64,000 nucleotides of DNA from Algoriphagus alkaliphilus (GCF_900103735.1 NZ_FMXE01000019.1:29077-93076); one strand, 5' to 3'. Shown: positions 44,287 through 53,361, counted from the stretch's first letter. Program-made: numbers and translations. Notes: generated by a model not told the origin, from the letters alone.

Positions 44287-44520
44287 ATGGAAATCGAGAA
44301 AGGAAAAAAAGGCAAAGAAGACAGCAGTACGCCAGTCTATGTGAAATATATCGGCCTTTCTTTTCAGTTGTTTGGAATCATTGGTGCCGGTACTTATTTC
44401 GGTTGGTTGCTTCAGCAGCGGTCTGAAATGAAGTTTCCGGTTTGGATTTTGGTTTTCTGTTTTCTTTCTGTTTTTGTGGCTTTTTATCAGCTTTGGGCGC
44501 AGATGAAGCAGGATAAGTAG
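44287..44520 (+). CDS. AtpZ/AtpI-family small membrane protein
   Basis: A 77-residue protein with a charged N-terminus (MEIEKGKKGKEDSS) and two transmembrane helices (YIGLSFQLFGIIGAGTYFGWLL and FPVWILVFCFLSVFVAFYQLW). The glycine-containing first helix and position upstream of atpB fit the AtpZ/AtpI family, thought to assist ATP synthase assembly or divalent-cation supply. It is separated from the rest of the cluster by about 280 bp of repeat-like sequence. Confidence 0.75.
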   Translation: MEIEKGKKGKEDSSTPVYVKYIGLSFQLFGIIGAGTYFGWLLQQRSEMKFPVWILVFCFLSVFVAFYQLWAQMKQDK

Positions 44521-44800
44521 TTTTTTAGAGACAAGAAGCTAGACACAAGATGCAAGACAAAACTTGAGAAGTAGGTAGTTGCAATTTAGAAAGGCAGAAG
44601 TCAATAGTCAGGAAGTTGAAAGGAGATGGATAGGCCTTTAAGGAGAGAGCTGTAAGTTGTTTTTACTTCGATTAAGCAATTTCTCAGTTCCTCAATTCAA
44701 CCCTTCCACAATTCACCGGTTCAGCAATTCCAAAATTCACCACAAAGAATACTGTCCGACGACGGAAAGAAAATTTGGGCTACTTTTGTGAAAAAAAGCG
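44521..44800. repeat. Intergenic word-repeat region inside the ATP synthase cluster
   Basis: There is no gene here. It contains chains of short words: gagacaagaagctagacacaagatgcaagac at 44526-44556, then aatttctcagttcctcaattcaacccttccacaattcacc (about 44679-44720) and caattccaaaattcaccac. Both kinds recur elsewhere in the window (58500-58557; 55310-55337; 62645-62672). Confidence 0.55.
44781..44788 (+). promoter_or_regulatory. Possible -7 box before the atp membrane-protein gene
   Basis: TACTTTTG fits TAnnTTTG and ends 12 bp before the ATG at 44801. No clear -33 TTTG exists at the right distance, so this is weak. Confidence 0.3.
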
Positions 44801-45184
44801 ATGGCTCTACCCAAATCCATTCACCTCAGATTTGTTCTTTTTTCGGCAGCAATAGCCGTTTTAATTGTCACTCTGAATTTTTTATTGCCTCAGGTCATTC
44901 ATGAAAAAATCTGGGAAATCTATTTTTTCATGGTGATCACCTCCTTTTTGATCGGTTTGCTCAATGGTTTTTTACTAAAAAGCTTTGCTGAAAATTTCTT
45001 CCAAATTATGGTTTTGGCCATGATTCTGAGATTAATTGCCTCATTGGTATTCATTGGACTAGAAGTATGGCCGGGAATGGCCAATATTATTCTGTTTATC
45101 GCTGATTTCTTTATGATTTTTTTGTTCTACTTGGTTTTTGATATCTACACCTTTCTGGCTAACTTGCGGCCGATTTCGAAGTAG
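44801..45184 (+). CDS. Small four-helix membrane protein of the ATP synthase cluster
   Basis: A 127-residue, strongly hydrophobic protein with about four transmembrane helices (RFVLFSAAIAVLIVTLNFLL, FFMVITSFLIGLLNGFLL, MVLAMILRLIASLVFIGL, IILFIADFFMIFLFYLVF). Its place directly before atpB suggests an AtpI-like assembly factor, but the sequence is too simple to name. It lies 21 bp before the atpB ATG. Confidence 0.7.
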   Translation: MALPKSIHLRFVLFSAAIAVLIVTLNFLLPQVIHEKIWEIYFFMVITSFLIGLLNGFLLKSFAENFFQIMVLAMILRLIASLVFIGLEVWPGMANIILFIADFFMIFLFYLVFDIYTFLANLRPISK

Positions 45185-45205
45185 CCCCTCAAAACAAACG
45201 AGTTG

Positions 45206-46234
45206 ATGACGCGTAAATTATTGGCCTTAAGTCTTTTACTGTCAGTTTTCACACTGATTTTTTCTAATTCAACGCTTGCAGCAGGATCAGATGAAGATAA
45301 GACGAGCTTTATCATGCACCACGTTGTAGATTCCCATGAGTGGCATTTTGTTACTTTTGGCGATACTCACGTGACGCTTCCACTTCCTGTGATTGTTTAT
45401 TCAGCAGATCGTGGATTGGAGTTTTTCAAGTCATCTGATTTCCAAAATCACGAAACGCATAAATTCGGAAAAGAATATGCGTATGAAGGATATTTTATAG
45501 ATGATCATGATCATTTGGGTCGGGTAGACGGAGCAAGTTTCATCGATTTCTCGATTACCAAAAATGTCGTCATGATGTTTATTGTATTGTTTTTGGTGGC
45601 TTATCTCGCACTGTCAGCGGCAAATCACTACAAAAAGAATGGTCCAGTAGCTCCAAAAGGTGCTGCTGCAATTCTGGAGCCGATCATCATTTTCGTCCGT
45701 GACGAAATCGCTCAGAAATCAATCGGCCCGAAATACAAGAAATTCGTCCCTTATTTAATTACACTTTTTCTTTTTGTCTGGTTTGGCAACCTACTTGGGT
45801 TGATTCCCGGTGCAGCCAACATGACAGGCAACATCGCGGTGACGATGGTTTTGGCGGTTTTGACTTTCATCATAACCAACGTCAACGGGAATAAGGAGTA
45901 TTGGAAGCACATCTTCATGACTCCCGGCGTTCCTCCGCTTATGTTGCTCATCATTGTGCCGGTGGAGATCATCGGATTGTTCACCAAACCTTTTGCTTTG
46001 ATGGTACGACTATTTGTCGCGATCACAGCGGGTCACATCGTAATCCTTGGCTTTATTGCCTTAGCCTTTATTTTCGAATCCATTACAATAGGTGTCGTTA
46101 GTACCGTGATGGTGACATTTATCAATATCATCGAGTTGCTGGTAGCCACAATTCAGGCCTATGTGTTTACGCTGTTTTCAGCGATGTACATTGGATCTGC
46201 GGTGGCAGAACACGCACATGACGATCACCATTAA
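45206..46234 (+). CDS. atpB: ATP synthase F0 subunit a
   Basis: A 342-residue protein, longer than the E. coli subunit (271) because of an N-terminal signal-like segment plus a His-rich extracytoplasmic region (IMHHVVDSHEWHFV) as in other Bacteroidota. The conserved C-terminal part has FGNLLGLIPGAANMTGNIAV, the channel region VRLFVAITAGHIVILGF carrying the essential arginine, and IQAYVFTLFSAMYIGSAV. ATG at 45206 is preferred to the TTG at 45203. It forms the proton half-channels against the c-ring. Confidence 0.95.
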   Translation: MTRKLLALSLLLSVFTLIFSNSTLAAGSDEDKTSFIMHHVVDSHEWHFVTFGDTHVTLPLPVIVYSADRGLEFFKSSDFQNHETHKFGKEYAYEGYFIDDHDHLGRVDGASFIDFSITKNVVMMFIVLFLVAYLALSAANHYKKNGPVAPKGAAAILEPIIIFVRDEIAQKSIGPKYKKFVPYLITLFLFVWFGNLLGLIPGAANMTGNIAVTMVLAVLTFIITNVNGNKEYWKHIFMTPGVPPLMLLIIVPVEIIGLFTKPFALMVRLFVAITAGHIVILGFIALAFIFESITIGVVSTVMVTFINIIELLVATIQAYVFTLFSAMYIGSAVAEHAHDDHH

Positions 46235-46271
46235 TCAGTAATTTCTTTGTTCAATTTATAAATCTAAAACT

Positions 46272-46529
46272 ATGTTAATGTCTATCTTATTGTCCGCTGG
46301 TTTTGCTCTTATGGGAGCTGGTATCGGTGCAGGTATTGTTGCGATTGGCGCAGGACTTGGTATCGGTCGTATCGGTGGTCAGGCAATGGAAGCTATTGCT
46401 CGTCAGCCTGAAGCTGCTGGTAAGATCCAAGGTGCAATGTTGATCATTGCTGCCTTGATCGAGGTGGTTTCCCTGTTTGCAGCAGTAATCTGTCTGTTGA
46501 TCGCGCTTAACATCGCGGGCATCAGCTAA
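46272..46529 (+). CDS. atpE: ATP synthase F0 subunit c
   Basis: An 85-residue two-helix proteolipid. The glycine-rich first helix (GAGIGAGIVAIGAGLGIG), polar loop ARQPEAAGKIQ and second helix with the ion-binding glutamate in ALIEVVSLFA are all present. The residue after that glutamate is Val rather than Ser/Thr, which argues for protons over sodium ions. An attenuator-like hairpin follows before atpF. Confidence 0.96.
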   Translation: MLMSILLSAGFALMGAGIGAGIVAIGAGLGIGRIGGQAMEAIARQPEAAGKIQGAMLIIAALIEVVSLFAAVICLLIALNIAGIS

Positions 46530-46537
46530 AAAAATCG

Positions 46538-46575
46538 AAAAGGGATCGGCGCTAGGCCTTTCCCTTTTCTTATTT
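46538..46575 (+). terminator. Intercistronic hairpin between atpE and atpF (possible attenuator)
   Basis: AAAAGGGA (46538-46545) pairs with TCCCTTTT (46561-46568), with an inner GGC...GCC pairing, followed by cttattttct. It lies 9 bp after the atpE stop and inside an operon, so partial termination or mRNA protection would favour more subunit c. Confidence 0.65.
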
Positions 46576-46610
46576 TCTATTGAACAATCTGAAATAAATC
46601 ACACACATCC

Positions 46611-47105
46611 ATGGATTTAATAACCCCAGGTTCCGGTCTGATATTCTGGCAGCTGTTTGGCTTCCTAGGTTTGCTTTTCATCCTCATCAAATTTGCTTGG
46701 AAGCCTATGCTTGCGGCTTTGGAGGAGCGCGAAAGCAGCATCGAAAACGCCCTCAAAGCGGCTGAATCAGCTCGTAATGAAATGGCTAATCTCAAGGCAG
46801 ACAATGAAAAACTACTTGCCGAAGCACGTCTGGAGCGTGACGTCATTTTGAGAAAAGCGCAAGAAGCTTCTGTGAAAATGATTGAAGATGCCAAAAACGA
46901 CGCCTTAAAAGTTACGGCACAGCAGATCGAAAATGCCAAAGCAGTAATCGAAACTGAGAAAAAGGCAGCCCTGACTGAAGTGAAAAATCAGGTGGCTATC
47001 TTGACACTTGAAGTTGCTGAAAAATTATTAAGAAAAAATTTGACTGACCAAAAAGCGCAAAAAGCCCTCGTCGACGAATTTATAAAAGACATTAAGCTTA
47101 ACTAA
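46611..47105 (+). CDS. atpF: ATP synthase F0 subunit b
   Basis: A 164-residue protein with an N-terminal transmembrane helix (LIFWQLFGFLGLLFILIKFAW) and a long charged helix (ENALKAAESARNEMANLKAD and onward) that forms the peripheral stalk. The length is typical. It ends 6 bp before atpH. Confidence 0.95.
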   Translation: MDLITPGSGLIFWQLFGFLGLLFILIKFAWKPMLAALEERESSIENALKAAESARNEMANLKADNEKLLAEARLERDVILRKAQEASVKMIEDAKNDALKVTAQQIENAKAVIETEKKAALTEVKNQVAILTLEVAEKLLRKNLTDQKAQKALVDEFIKDIKLN

Positions 47106-47111
47106 ATCCTC

Positions 47112-47675
47112 ATGTCAAACCATAGAGTTGCATACGCTTATGCCAAGTCTCTGATGGAATTGGCCATCGAAAGAGGCCAATTGGAAGAGGTGTATCAGGA
47201 TTTCCTGCATTTGGTCAATTTGGCCAAATCAAACAGGGATTTTGAACTTGCGATGAGAAATCCCACCGTAAGCTCTGATAAAAAGCTGAAAATCCTGAAA
47301 GCCCTCTTCGAAAAAAGAGGTACAACAAATACTACCCTCGCTTTCTTTGAAATTCTTTGCAGAAAGAACAGAGAGGAAGCTTTGATAGACATTGCCAAGG
47401 AGTTTCAGGCACAATACCAACTCCACAATTCCATACAGGTAGCAGAAGTGACTACTACCTTTCCTTTGGATGATAATCTTCGGGCTGAGTTTACCAAAAT
47501 TGTTCTGGAAATATCCGGAATGAAAACCGTTAAGCTCATCGAAAAAATCAATCCTGATCTGATTGGAGGGTTTATCCTTCGGGTAAATGACCGTCAGTTG
47601 GACGAATCCTTAAGTAGTAAATTGAGAGAATTGCGTGCTCAGTTTGCTGTTAATCTCTACGAAAGTAAAATTTAG
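47112..47675 (+). CDS. atpH: ATP synthase F1 subunit delta
   Basis: A 187-residue protein with the delta/OSCP fold: [20 protein letters not shown] at the N-terminus and [23 protein letters not shown] near the C-terminus. It links the stalk to the alpha3beta3 head. It is separated from atpA by 23 bp. Confidence 0.94.
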   Translation: MSNHRVAYAYAKSLMELAIERGQLEEVYQDFLHLVNLAKSNRDFELAMRNPTVSSDKKLKILKALFEKRGTTNTTLAFFEILCRKNREEALIDIAKEFQAQYQLHNSIQVAEVTTTFPLDDNLRAEFTKIVLEISGMKTVKLIEKINPDLIGGFILRVNDRQLDESLSSKLRELRAQFAVNLYESKI

Positions 47676-47698
47676 AAAAAGCATTAATAGACGATAAC

Positions 47699-49276
47699 AT
47701 GGCAGAAATAAGACCTGATGAAGTTTCGGCAATCCTGAGAGAACAACTCGCGGGTGTCAGAACTGCAGCCGAACTTGAAGAAGTAGGTACAGTCCTCCAA
47801 GTAGGTGATGGCGTAGCGCGTATTTACGGGCTTTCCAAAGCACAATCCGGAGAATTGCTTGAATTCGACAACGGAATGAAAGCAATGGTTCTAAACCTCG
47901 AAGAGGACAATGTAGGTGCTGTATTGTTTGGTGATTCCAAAGAGATCAAAGAAGGGGATACGGTAAAGCGTACCAAGAAAATCGCTTCTATCATGGTAGG
48001 CGAAGGCATGCTTGGAAGAGTTGTCGATACCTTGGGAAATCCAATTGATGGAAAAGGCCCGATCGAAGGACCACTATACGAAATGCCTTTGGAGCGAAAA
48101 GCTCCCGGTGTAATCTACCGTCAGCCAGTAAACGAACCGCTTCAGACTGGTATCAAGTCTATCGATGCGATGATTCCGATCGGACGTGGTCAGCGGGAGT
48201 TGGTCATCGGTGACCGTCAGACTGGAAAGACTGCCGTGGTAATTGATGCCATCATCAACCAAAAAGAATTTTACGAAAAAGGAGAACCTGTTTTCTGTAT
48301 CTATGTAGCGATCGGACAGAAAGCCTCTACCGTAGCTAACGTAGTGGCTGCACTTGAAAAAGGCGGAGCACTTCCTTATACCGTAATTGTAGCTGCCTCT
48401 GCTGCAGATCCAGCTCCGATGCAGTTCTTTGCGCCATTTGCAGGAGCATCTATCGGTGAATTTTTCAGAGATACCGGCCGTCCGGCTTTGGTGGTCTATG
48501 ATGATCTTTCCAAGCAGGCAGTAGCTTATCGTGAGGTTTCCCTACTATTGAGAAGACCTCCGGGACGTGAAGCTTATCCGGGTGACGTTTTCTACCTACA
48601 CTCAAGATTGCTGGAAAGAGCTGCGAAAATCAACAAGTCTGATGCCATCGCAAGTCAGATGAACGACCTTCCGGATTCCCTGAGACCTTTGGTCAAAGGT
48701 GGTGGGTCTTTGACCGCACTTCCGATTATCGAAACGCAGGCAGGTGACGTTTCCGCTTACATCCCAACAAACGTGATCTCGATTACGGATGGTCAGATAT
48801 TCTTGGAGACCAACCTTTTCAACTCCGGTATCCGTCCTGCGATCAACGTAGGTATCTCCGTATCCCGAGTGGGTGGTAATGCACAGATTAAGTCAATGAA
48901 GAAAGTGGCAGGTACTCTGAAATTGGATCAGGCGCAGTTCCGTGAATTGGAAGCGTTCTCCAAATTCGGATCTGACTTGGATGCTTCTACCAAGCGTACC
49001 ATCGAAAGAGGACGTCGTAATCAGGAAATCCTGAAGCAGCCTCAGTATGCCCCGGTATCTGTAGCGCATCAGGTAGCAATCATCTATGCTTCTACGAGAG
49101 GCTTGATGGACAGCGTGCCTGTAGAGAAAGCGAGAGCATTCGAGAAGGAATTCTACGTGTTGCTTGACTCTACTTATCCTGAGGCGTTGCAATTGATCCT
49201 CAAAGGTGACGTGGACGGTGCAGGAAAGATTCTTGCTACCGCAGCTGCCGAACTGGCACCTAAATACGCTAAATAA
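47699..49276 (+). CDS. atpA: ATP synthase F1 subunit alpha
   Basis: A 525-residue protein. Walker A is [10 protein letters not shown], and [47 protein letters not shown] is the highly conserved core (the catalytic arginine lies in the later VSRVGG segment). It is non-catalytic but nucleotide-binding. A GC-rich hairpin (49287-49308) separates it from atpG. Confidence 0.98.
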   Translation: MAEIRPDEVSAILREQLAGVRTAAELEEVGTVLQVGDGVARIYGLSKAQSGELLEFDNGMKAMVLNLEEDNVGAVLFGDSKEIKEGDTVKRTKKIASIMVGEGMLGRVVDTLGNPIDGKGPIEGPLYEMPLERKAPGVIYRQPVNEPLQTGIKSIDAMIPIGRGQRELVIGDRQTGKTAVVIDAIINQKEFYEKGEPVFCIYVAIGQKASTVANVVAALEKGGALPYTVIVAASAADPAPMQFFAPFAGASIGEFFRDTGRPALVVYDDLSKQAVAYREVSLLLRRPPGREAYPGDVFYLHSRLLERAAKINKSDAIASQMNDLPDSLRPLVKGGGSLTALPIIETQAGDVSAYIPTNVISITDGQIFLETNLFNSGIRPAINVGISVSRVGGNAQIKSMKKVAGTLKLDQAQFRELEAFSKFGSDLDASTKRTIERGRRNQEILKQPQYAPVSVAHQVAIIYASTRGLMDSVPVEKARAFEKEFYVLLDSTYPEALQLILKGDVDGAGKILATAAAELAPKYAK

Positions 49277-49286
49277 TTGAAAATCC

Positions 49287-49308
49287 CCGGCGGGGGCGAC
49301 CTCGCCGG
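49287..49308 (+). other. GC-rich hairpin between atpA and atpG
   Basis: CCGGCG (49287-49292) pairs with CGCCGG (49303-49308), flanked by AATCC/GGATT-type pairing. No T tract follows, so it is more likely an mRNA-stability or processing structure than a terminator. Confidence 0.5.
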
Positions 49309-49331
49309 ATTGATAGAATTACAACTCACTG

Positions 49332-50201
49332 ATGGCTAATCTTAAGGAAGTAAAGCAGCGAATCACCTCGGTAATCTCTACACAGCAGATCACAAAGGCC
49401 ATGAAGATGGTGTCCGCCGCCAAACTGAGAAGGGCACAGGACAAAATCATTCAGATGCGTCCTTACTCTCAGAAGTTGACCGCTATTCTGAACAACGTGT
49501 CTGCGGCCTCGGAAGGTGCCACCGACCTGGTTTATGCGCAGAAGCGAGAGGTGAAGAAGGTGCTGCTGATCCCCATTACTTCGGACAAAGGACTCTGCGG
49601 AGCGTTCAATTCCAACGTGTTAAAAGCAACCAATCTTGCCATTCGCGCGCAATTTGTTGGTGCTGACATCACCGTGATGACTATTGGTAAGAAGGCCTTG
49701 GAATACTTCAAAAAGACCAACTACGCCAGAATCGAAGATTACTCCACACTTTTTCTGAGTCTTTCTACTGATGCGATTAGCGAAGCGGCAAATTATGCCA
49801 TGGATGCATTTGTTGCGGGGGAGTTTGATCAGGTAGTTTTGGTATTCAACGAATTCAAAAACGTAGCGACTCAGTTTGTTAGAACCGAGCAATTTCTTCC
49901 GATGGCAGCTGTAGCGACCGAAAAAGTCACGGTAGAGACGGATTATATCCTGGAGCCTTCCCGCGAGTTTATCATCGAGGAGTTGGTGCCAAAGGCCTTG
50001 CGGGTGCAATTCCTCAAAGCCATCCTGGAAAGCAATGCTTCAGAGCATGGCGCCCGAATGACAGCGATGGATAAGGCTACCGAAAACGCCGGAGACTTGC
50101 TCAAAGAATTGAAATTGATGTACAACAGAACCCGTCAGGCAGCCATCACCAACGAAATCCTCGAGATCGTATCCGGTGCCAATGCCCTTGCCGGAAAGTA
50201 A
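49332..50201 (+). CDS. atpG: ATP synthase F1 subunit gamma
   Basis: A 289-residue protein with the gamma termini: LKEVKQRITSVISTQQITKAMKMVSAAKLRRAQ at the start and RTRQAAITNEILEIVSGANAL at the end, which form the rotating coiled coil. SDKGLCGAFN is the conserved loop. It is the last atp gene here. A terminator follows; atpD and atpC are not in the window. Confidence 0.97.
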   Translation: MANLKEVKQRITSVISTQQITKAMKMVSAAKLRRAQDKIIQMRPYSQKLTAILNNVSAASEGATDLVYAQKREVKKVLLIPITSDKGLCGAFNSNVLKATNLAIRAQFVGADITVMTIGKKALEYFKKTNYARIEDYSTLFLSLSTDAISEAANYAMDAFVAGEFDQVVLVFNEFKNVATQFVRTEQFLPMAAVATEKVTVETDYILEPSREFIIEELVPKALRVQFLKAILESNASEHGARMTAMDKATENAGDLLKELKLMYNRTRQAAITNEILEIVSGANALAGK

Positions 50202-50224
50202 TCAAGCAATAGGTCCCAAAATAG

Positions 50225-50256
50225 AACCACAGCTCGTTAGGGTTGTGGTTTTTTTA
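50225..50256 (+). terminator. Intrinsic terminator of the atp operon
   Basis: AACCACA (50225-50231) pairs with TGTGGTT (50244-50250) and runs into a T tract. It closes the operon after atpG and isolates the HNH gene that follows. Confidence 0.88.
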
Positions 50257-50293
50257 TGACTTTTGTATAAATTGAACTAAAGTTTTTAATGCT

Positions 50294-51355
50294 ATGACGT
50301 TCAATTTGCCTGATGATAAGTCTCTTCCAGTTCAATTTTTATCAGCAACTTTAAAAAAGACTTCTGCCACCTATAAGTTTTATTGGTTTCTTTCCTTGAT
50401 CCAATTGGCTGAGGAAGAAGGATCAAAGATTGAAAAAAGGAAATTATTTGCCCGAATGCTGGCAAATGCTTGGTATACCGTTAATTACTTCAAAGTTTCT
50501 TTTGGAAAACAGGATAAGGTCCAAGAGGCAGCTTTGTTTTTCAAGGAAACAAAGAAGGTGTCTATCGACCTAAGTCGCCAAAGAGTTTGGGAAAAAATTC
50601 TTTCTTTTTCTGATTCACAATCCCAGAGTTTCCTTGCTCATTTTGATAATCAGGTGCCTCATTGGTTTCTTTCCCCTTGGTTTCCAAAGATGAGTCCGTC
50701 ACAGATTTACAAGGCATCGAGAGATGTGAAGCTGAAATGCCTCTATTCCTTATTCTCAAATTACATTGAAATTCATCCTGATTGGATGCAGTACCTTCAG
50801 AAGAATTCCGGTATTTTGAAAGATTTCTGCCATTGGAACCTAGGTTTATTTTTACAGAAGCATAACCCGAATGTGCCAGATATTCCTAATAAGTTGATTA
50901 AGCCAATTGGAAGGAAAAATTTAACCAAACAAAAAGTGGAATTTTGGAATCTTTATTTCGATGAGGTATCTGATCAAAAGTGCATTTACTCAGGTAAAAC
51001 AATTACTAAAGAGATTTATGCTTTGGATCATTTTGTGCCTTACAACTTTGTTTCTCATGATTTGAACTGGAATCTGGTTCCAGCACATCCTTCAATCAAC
51101 GCATCGAAAAGCGACAAGCTTCCGAAACTCAACCAGTTTTTCGATACTTTTTTTGATATTCAAAAGAGGAGTTTTGAGTTGGTCTTCATCAAAAAATCAA
51201 ATTCTAAGTTGATTGAAGACTACCTAACGATTTTTCCTTCTTTTGAACATTTTCTCAACGAAGGTGAGGCTAAGATTAGGTTTAAAGAAACTTTAGAACC
51301 TTTGATTACAATTGCTCACAATAATGGATTTGAGTTTTATGAGCCAAAATGCTAA
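50294..51355 (+). CDS. HNH endonuclease-like protein of an accessory block
   Basis: A 353-residue protein. The C-terminal third has a HNH/His-Me-finger pattern: CIYSGK at 230-235, the catalytic-type DHFVPY at 245-250, then NWNLVP (258-263) and SINASKSDKLP (267-277). The N-terminal 200 residues are helical and aromatic with no domain I know. The usual CxxC zinc pairs are reduced to a single cysteine. Nucleic-acid cleavage is inferred. Its last 17 bases overlap the start of the methyltransferase-HIT gene, so the two proteins are probably made together. The operon follows the atp terminator. Confidence 0.72.
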   Translation: MTFNLPDDKSLPVQFLSATLKKTSATYKFYWFLSLIQLAEEEGSKIEKRKLFARMLANAWYTVNYFKVSFGKQDKVQEAALFFKETKKVSIDLSRQRVWEKILSFSDSQSQSFLAHFDNQVPHWFLSPWFPKMSPSQIYKASRDVKLKCLYSLFSNYIEIHPDWMQYLQKNSGILKDFCHWNLGLFLQKHNPNVPDIPNKLIKPIGRKNLTKQKVEFWNLYFDEVSDQKCIYSGKTITKEIYALDHFVPYNFVSHDLNWNLVPAHPSINASKSDKLPKLNQFFDTFFDIQKRSFELVFIKKSNSKLIEDYLTIFPSFEHFLNEGEAKIRFKETLEPLITIAHNNGFEFYEPKC

Positions 51356-52199
51356 TCAATATTCCCATCTCACTGCCAAGGAGCGAGATTCTCTTTCCTT
51401 TCCAGCAAGGATTATCAAGGAAAGGAACCTTCTAAAAGGTGAAATACTCGATTTTGGATGTGGTTTTGGAAAGGACGTCGAAATTCTAAAGACTAAAGGA
51501 TTTCAGATTTCCGGATATGACAAACATTATTTTCCTGCTTTTCCAGATCAGCGATTTGATACTATTATCTGCTTTTATGTTTTGAATGTATTGCTTCCAG
51601 AAGAGCAATCAAAAGTCTTGATGGAGGTTTCCTCCCTGCTAAAGCCAACAGGAAAGGCCTATTTTGCAGTAAGAAGAGATTTAATTTATGAAGGTTTTAG
51701 AATCCATAAAATCCACCAAAAACCCACTTTTCAAACCAATGTTGTCTTGCATTTCCGATCCTTTTTCAAAAATGATAATTGTGAGATCTATGAATATCAG
51801 CATTACAATCAAATTCAAAAGGCTGATTCAACTTGCCCTTTTTGCAATCCAGGCTCAGAGGTTGACTTGATATTGGAGTCGGCTCAAGCATACTCAATTT
51901 TGGATAAATTTCCGGTTAATCCCGGGCATTCTTTAATTATACCCAAAAGGCATGTTTCGGATTATTTTGAGTTAAGTTTTAAAGAGCAATCTTCTTGCAT
52001 TTTTATGCTTAATGAAGTGAAAAAGGAAATCCAGAAACGCTCTAATCCGGAGGGATTCAATGTGGGAATTAATACTGGAGAGGTTGCCGGTCAAACTGTT
52101 CCTCATGTTCATATCCATTTGATTCCAAGATATTCGGGTGATGTGGAAGATCCCAGAGGTGGGGTGAGAGGGGTTTTGCCTGAGAGAAGATTGTATTAA
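51339..52199 (+). CDS. Fusion of SAM-dependent methyltransferase and HIT-family hydrolase/transferase
   Basis: A 286-residue two-domain protein. Residues 1-160 are a class I methyltransferase (SAM loop LDFGCGFG 37-44; acidic GYD after strand 2; FYVLNVL 79-85). Residues 163-286 are a HIT domain, opened by CPFC (166-169), with GHSLIIPKRH and the catalytic triad HVHIH (256-260). HIT proteins cleave or transfer nucleoside phosphates and adenylates. The fused enzyme may methylate and de-adenylate one substrate, which is unknown. ATG at 51339 is chosen, since MSQNANQYSHLTAKERDSL is the natural N-terminus; it overlaps the HNH gene by 17 bp. I recall similar fusions annotated in other Bacteroidota. 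Confidence 0.85.
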   Translation: MSQNANQYSHLTAKERDSLSFPARIIKERNLLKGEILDFGCGFGKDVEILKTKGFQISGYDKHYFPAFPDQRFDTIICFYVLNVLLPEEQSKVLMEVSSLLKPTGKAYFAVRRDLIYEGFRIHKIHQKPTFQTNVVLHFRSFFKNDNCEIYEYQHYNQIQKADSTCPFCNPGSEVDLILESAQAYSILDKFPVNPGHSLIIPKRHVSDYFELSFKEQSSCIFMLNEVKKEIQKRSNPEGFNVGINTGEVAGQTVPHVHIHLIPRYSGDVEDPRGGVRGVLPERRLY

Positions 52200-52204
52200 T
52201 TTTT

Positions 52205-53341
52205 TCAATAAGTCCCCTGAATCCATCTTTCGAAAAACACATCATATACCTCGTAGTAGGTATTTCCCTCCGAATCGAATTCCCGGAATATCATTTCCTT
52301 TTCTATTAAGACATCCAGGGATTTGAAAACCGTGGCTGAGCTTCCCAGATTGTTTTTTCCAATGAAATCTTTGGAAGTAGGGCCATAGACTCGTCCTGTT
52401 TTGGCAATGGCTACAGCGAGTTTCCATTGGTGGAGGCTTAGCAGTGTTCTATAGTGGAGAAAGAAGGTCTCATTTTCATTGAGAATCTGTTGGGCCGAGG
52501 TCTGCCAATCGGATATCTCATAGGATGTGGTAGGGATCTGGTAAAGCCGATTACAAAGCAGTTGGACATAGTAGGTATGGCACTTGGTCCAATCTAAAAG
52601 CTGATCTGCTACATCGGAAGGCATAGTTTTCCCATGTTTTGCAAACGTGTTTACGATGAACTTTTTGTATTCTTCTTTATTTATCTTTTCGAGCTTTAGT
52701 GGGCTGGCACTTTTATAAAACGGTCTTGAAGGGTCAGAGAAAAGTTCACTGAGAATCGATTGTTGACTTCCTGAAAAAAGGAAAACGACATTTTGGAGTT
52801 GCTGAATAGCGGAACGAAGCCAAGCATCCGTGTTTTTCTCCGGATAGGAGTGGATTTGCTGAAACTCATCGATTGCAATCACGATAGGCTTCTGCCAGCT
52901 TGATAAAAAGCTCAATAAATCAATAATTGGCTTTTCCGCTTGACTGGTTTGAAAACTTACCTGTGGAATACCACTCAACTGGTCGAAAGAAATAGTGGGC
53001 CTCAGACTTTTGACAAATTCCCAAACTCGCTTTCCCGTGCTGTCTTTTTCGGAAAAATGTTGGAGCAGTGAAGCTCCCAAGCTGTTGAGCAGCTGTTGTT
53101 CATTTTCTGTAGAAAGGATATCCAAATAAATAAATTCCCAATCAGCGGGAAGTAATCCCTTTACATGGTGAATTAAGGCAGTTTTCCCCAGCCTCCGGTG
53201 ACCCATTAATAGACAAGACTGGCCATTCTGAAGGAATTGGGCCAACTGTTGGCTTTCTTTTTCCCGATCACAAAAATATCGTGGACCATAATATCCGGAA
53301 GTTGGAAAGGGGTTCGTTGGAGTTTTGTATTTACCAGCCAT
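52205..53341 (-). CDS. AAA/STAND-like ATPase (archaeal ATPase_2 family)
   Basis: A 378-residue protein. Walker A GHRRLGKT is at 47-54, Walker B IVIAIDEF at 153-160, and the sensor region is FLFSGSQQSIL. The C-terminal part has a winged-helix look (GRVYGPTSKDFIGKNNLGSSATVFKSLDVLIEKEMI). This resembles the ATPase_2 (PF01637) family, often found as solitary accessory genes. The gene is convergent with the methyltransferase-HIT gene, with only 5 bp between stops. Its promoter region is a 14-bp tandem repeat (53362-53418) that carries repeated TACTTTTG boxes. Confidence 0.85.
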   Translation of the reverse strand: MAGKYKTPTNPFPTSGYYGPRYFCDREKESQQLAQFLQNGQSCLLMGHRRLGKTALIHHVKGLLPADWEFIYLDILSTENEQQLLNSLGASLLQHFSEKDSTGKRVWEFVKSLRPTISFDQLSGIPQVSFQTSQAEKPIIDLLSFLSSWQKPIVIAIDEFQQIHSYPEKNTDAWLRSAIQQLQNVVFLFSGSQQSILSELFSDPSRPFYKSASPLKLEKINKEEYKKFIVNTFAKHGKTMPSDVADQLLDWTKCHTYYVQLLCNRLYQIPTTSYEISDWQTSAQQILNENETFFLHYRTLLSLHQWKLAVAIAKTGRVYGPTSKDFIGKNNLGSSATVFKSLDVLIEKEMIFREFDSEGNTYYEVYDVFFERWIQGTY

Positions 53342-53361
53342 AAGAGTAGCTACTTTTAACT

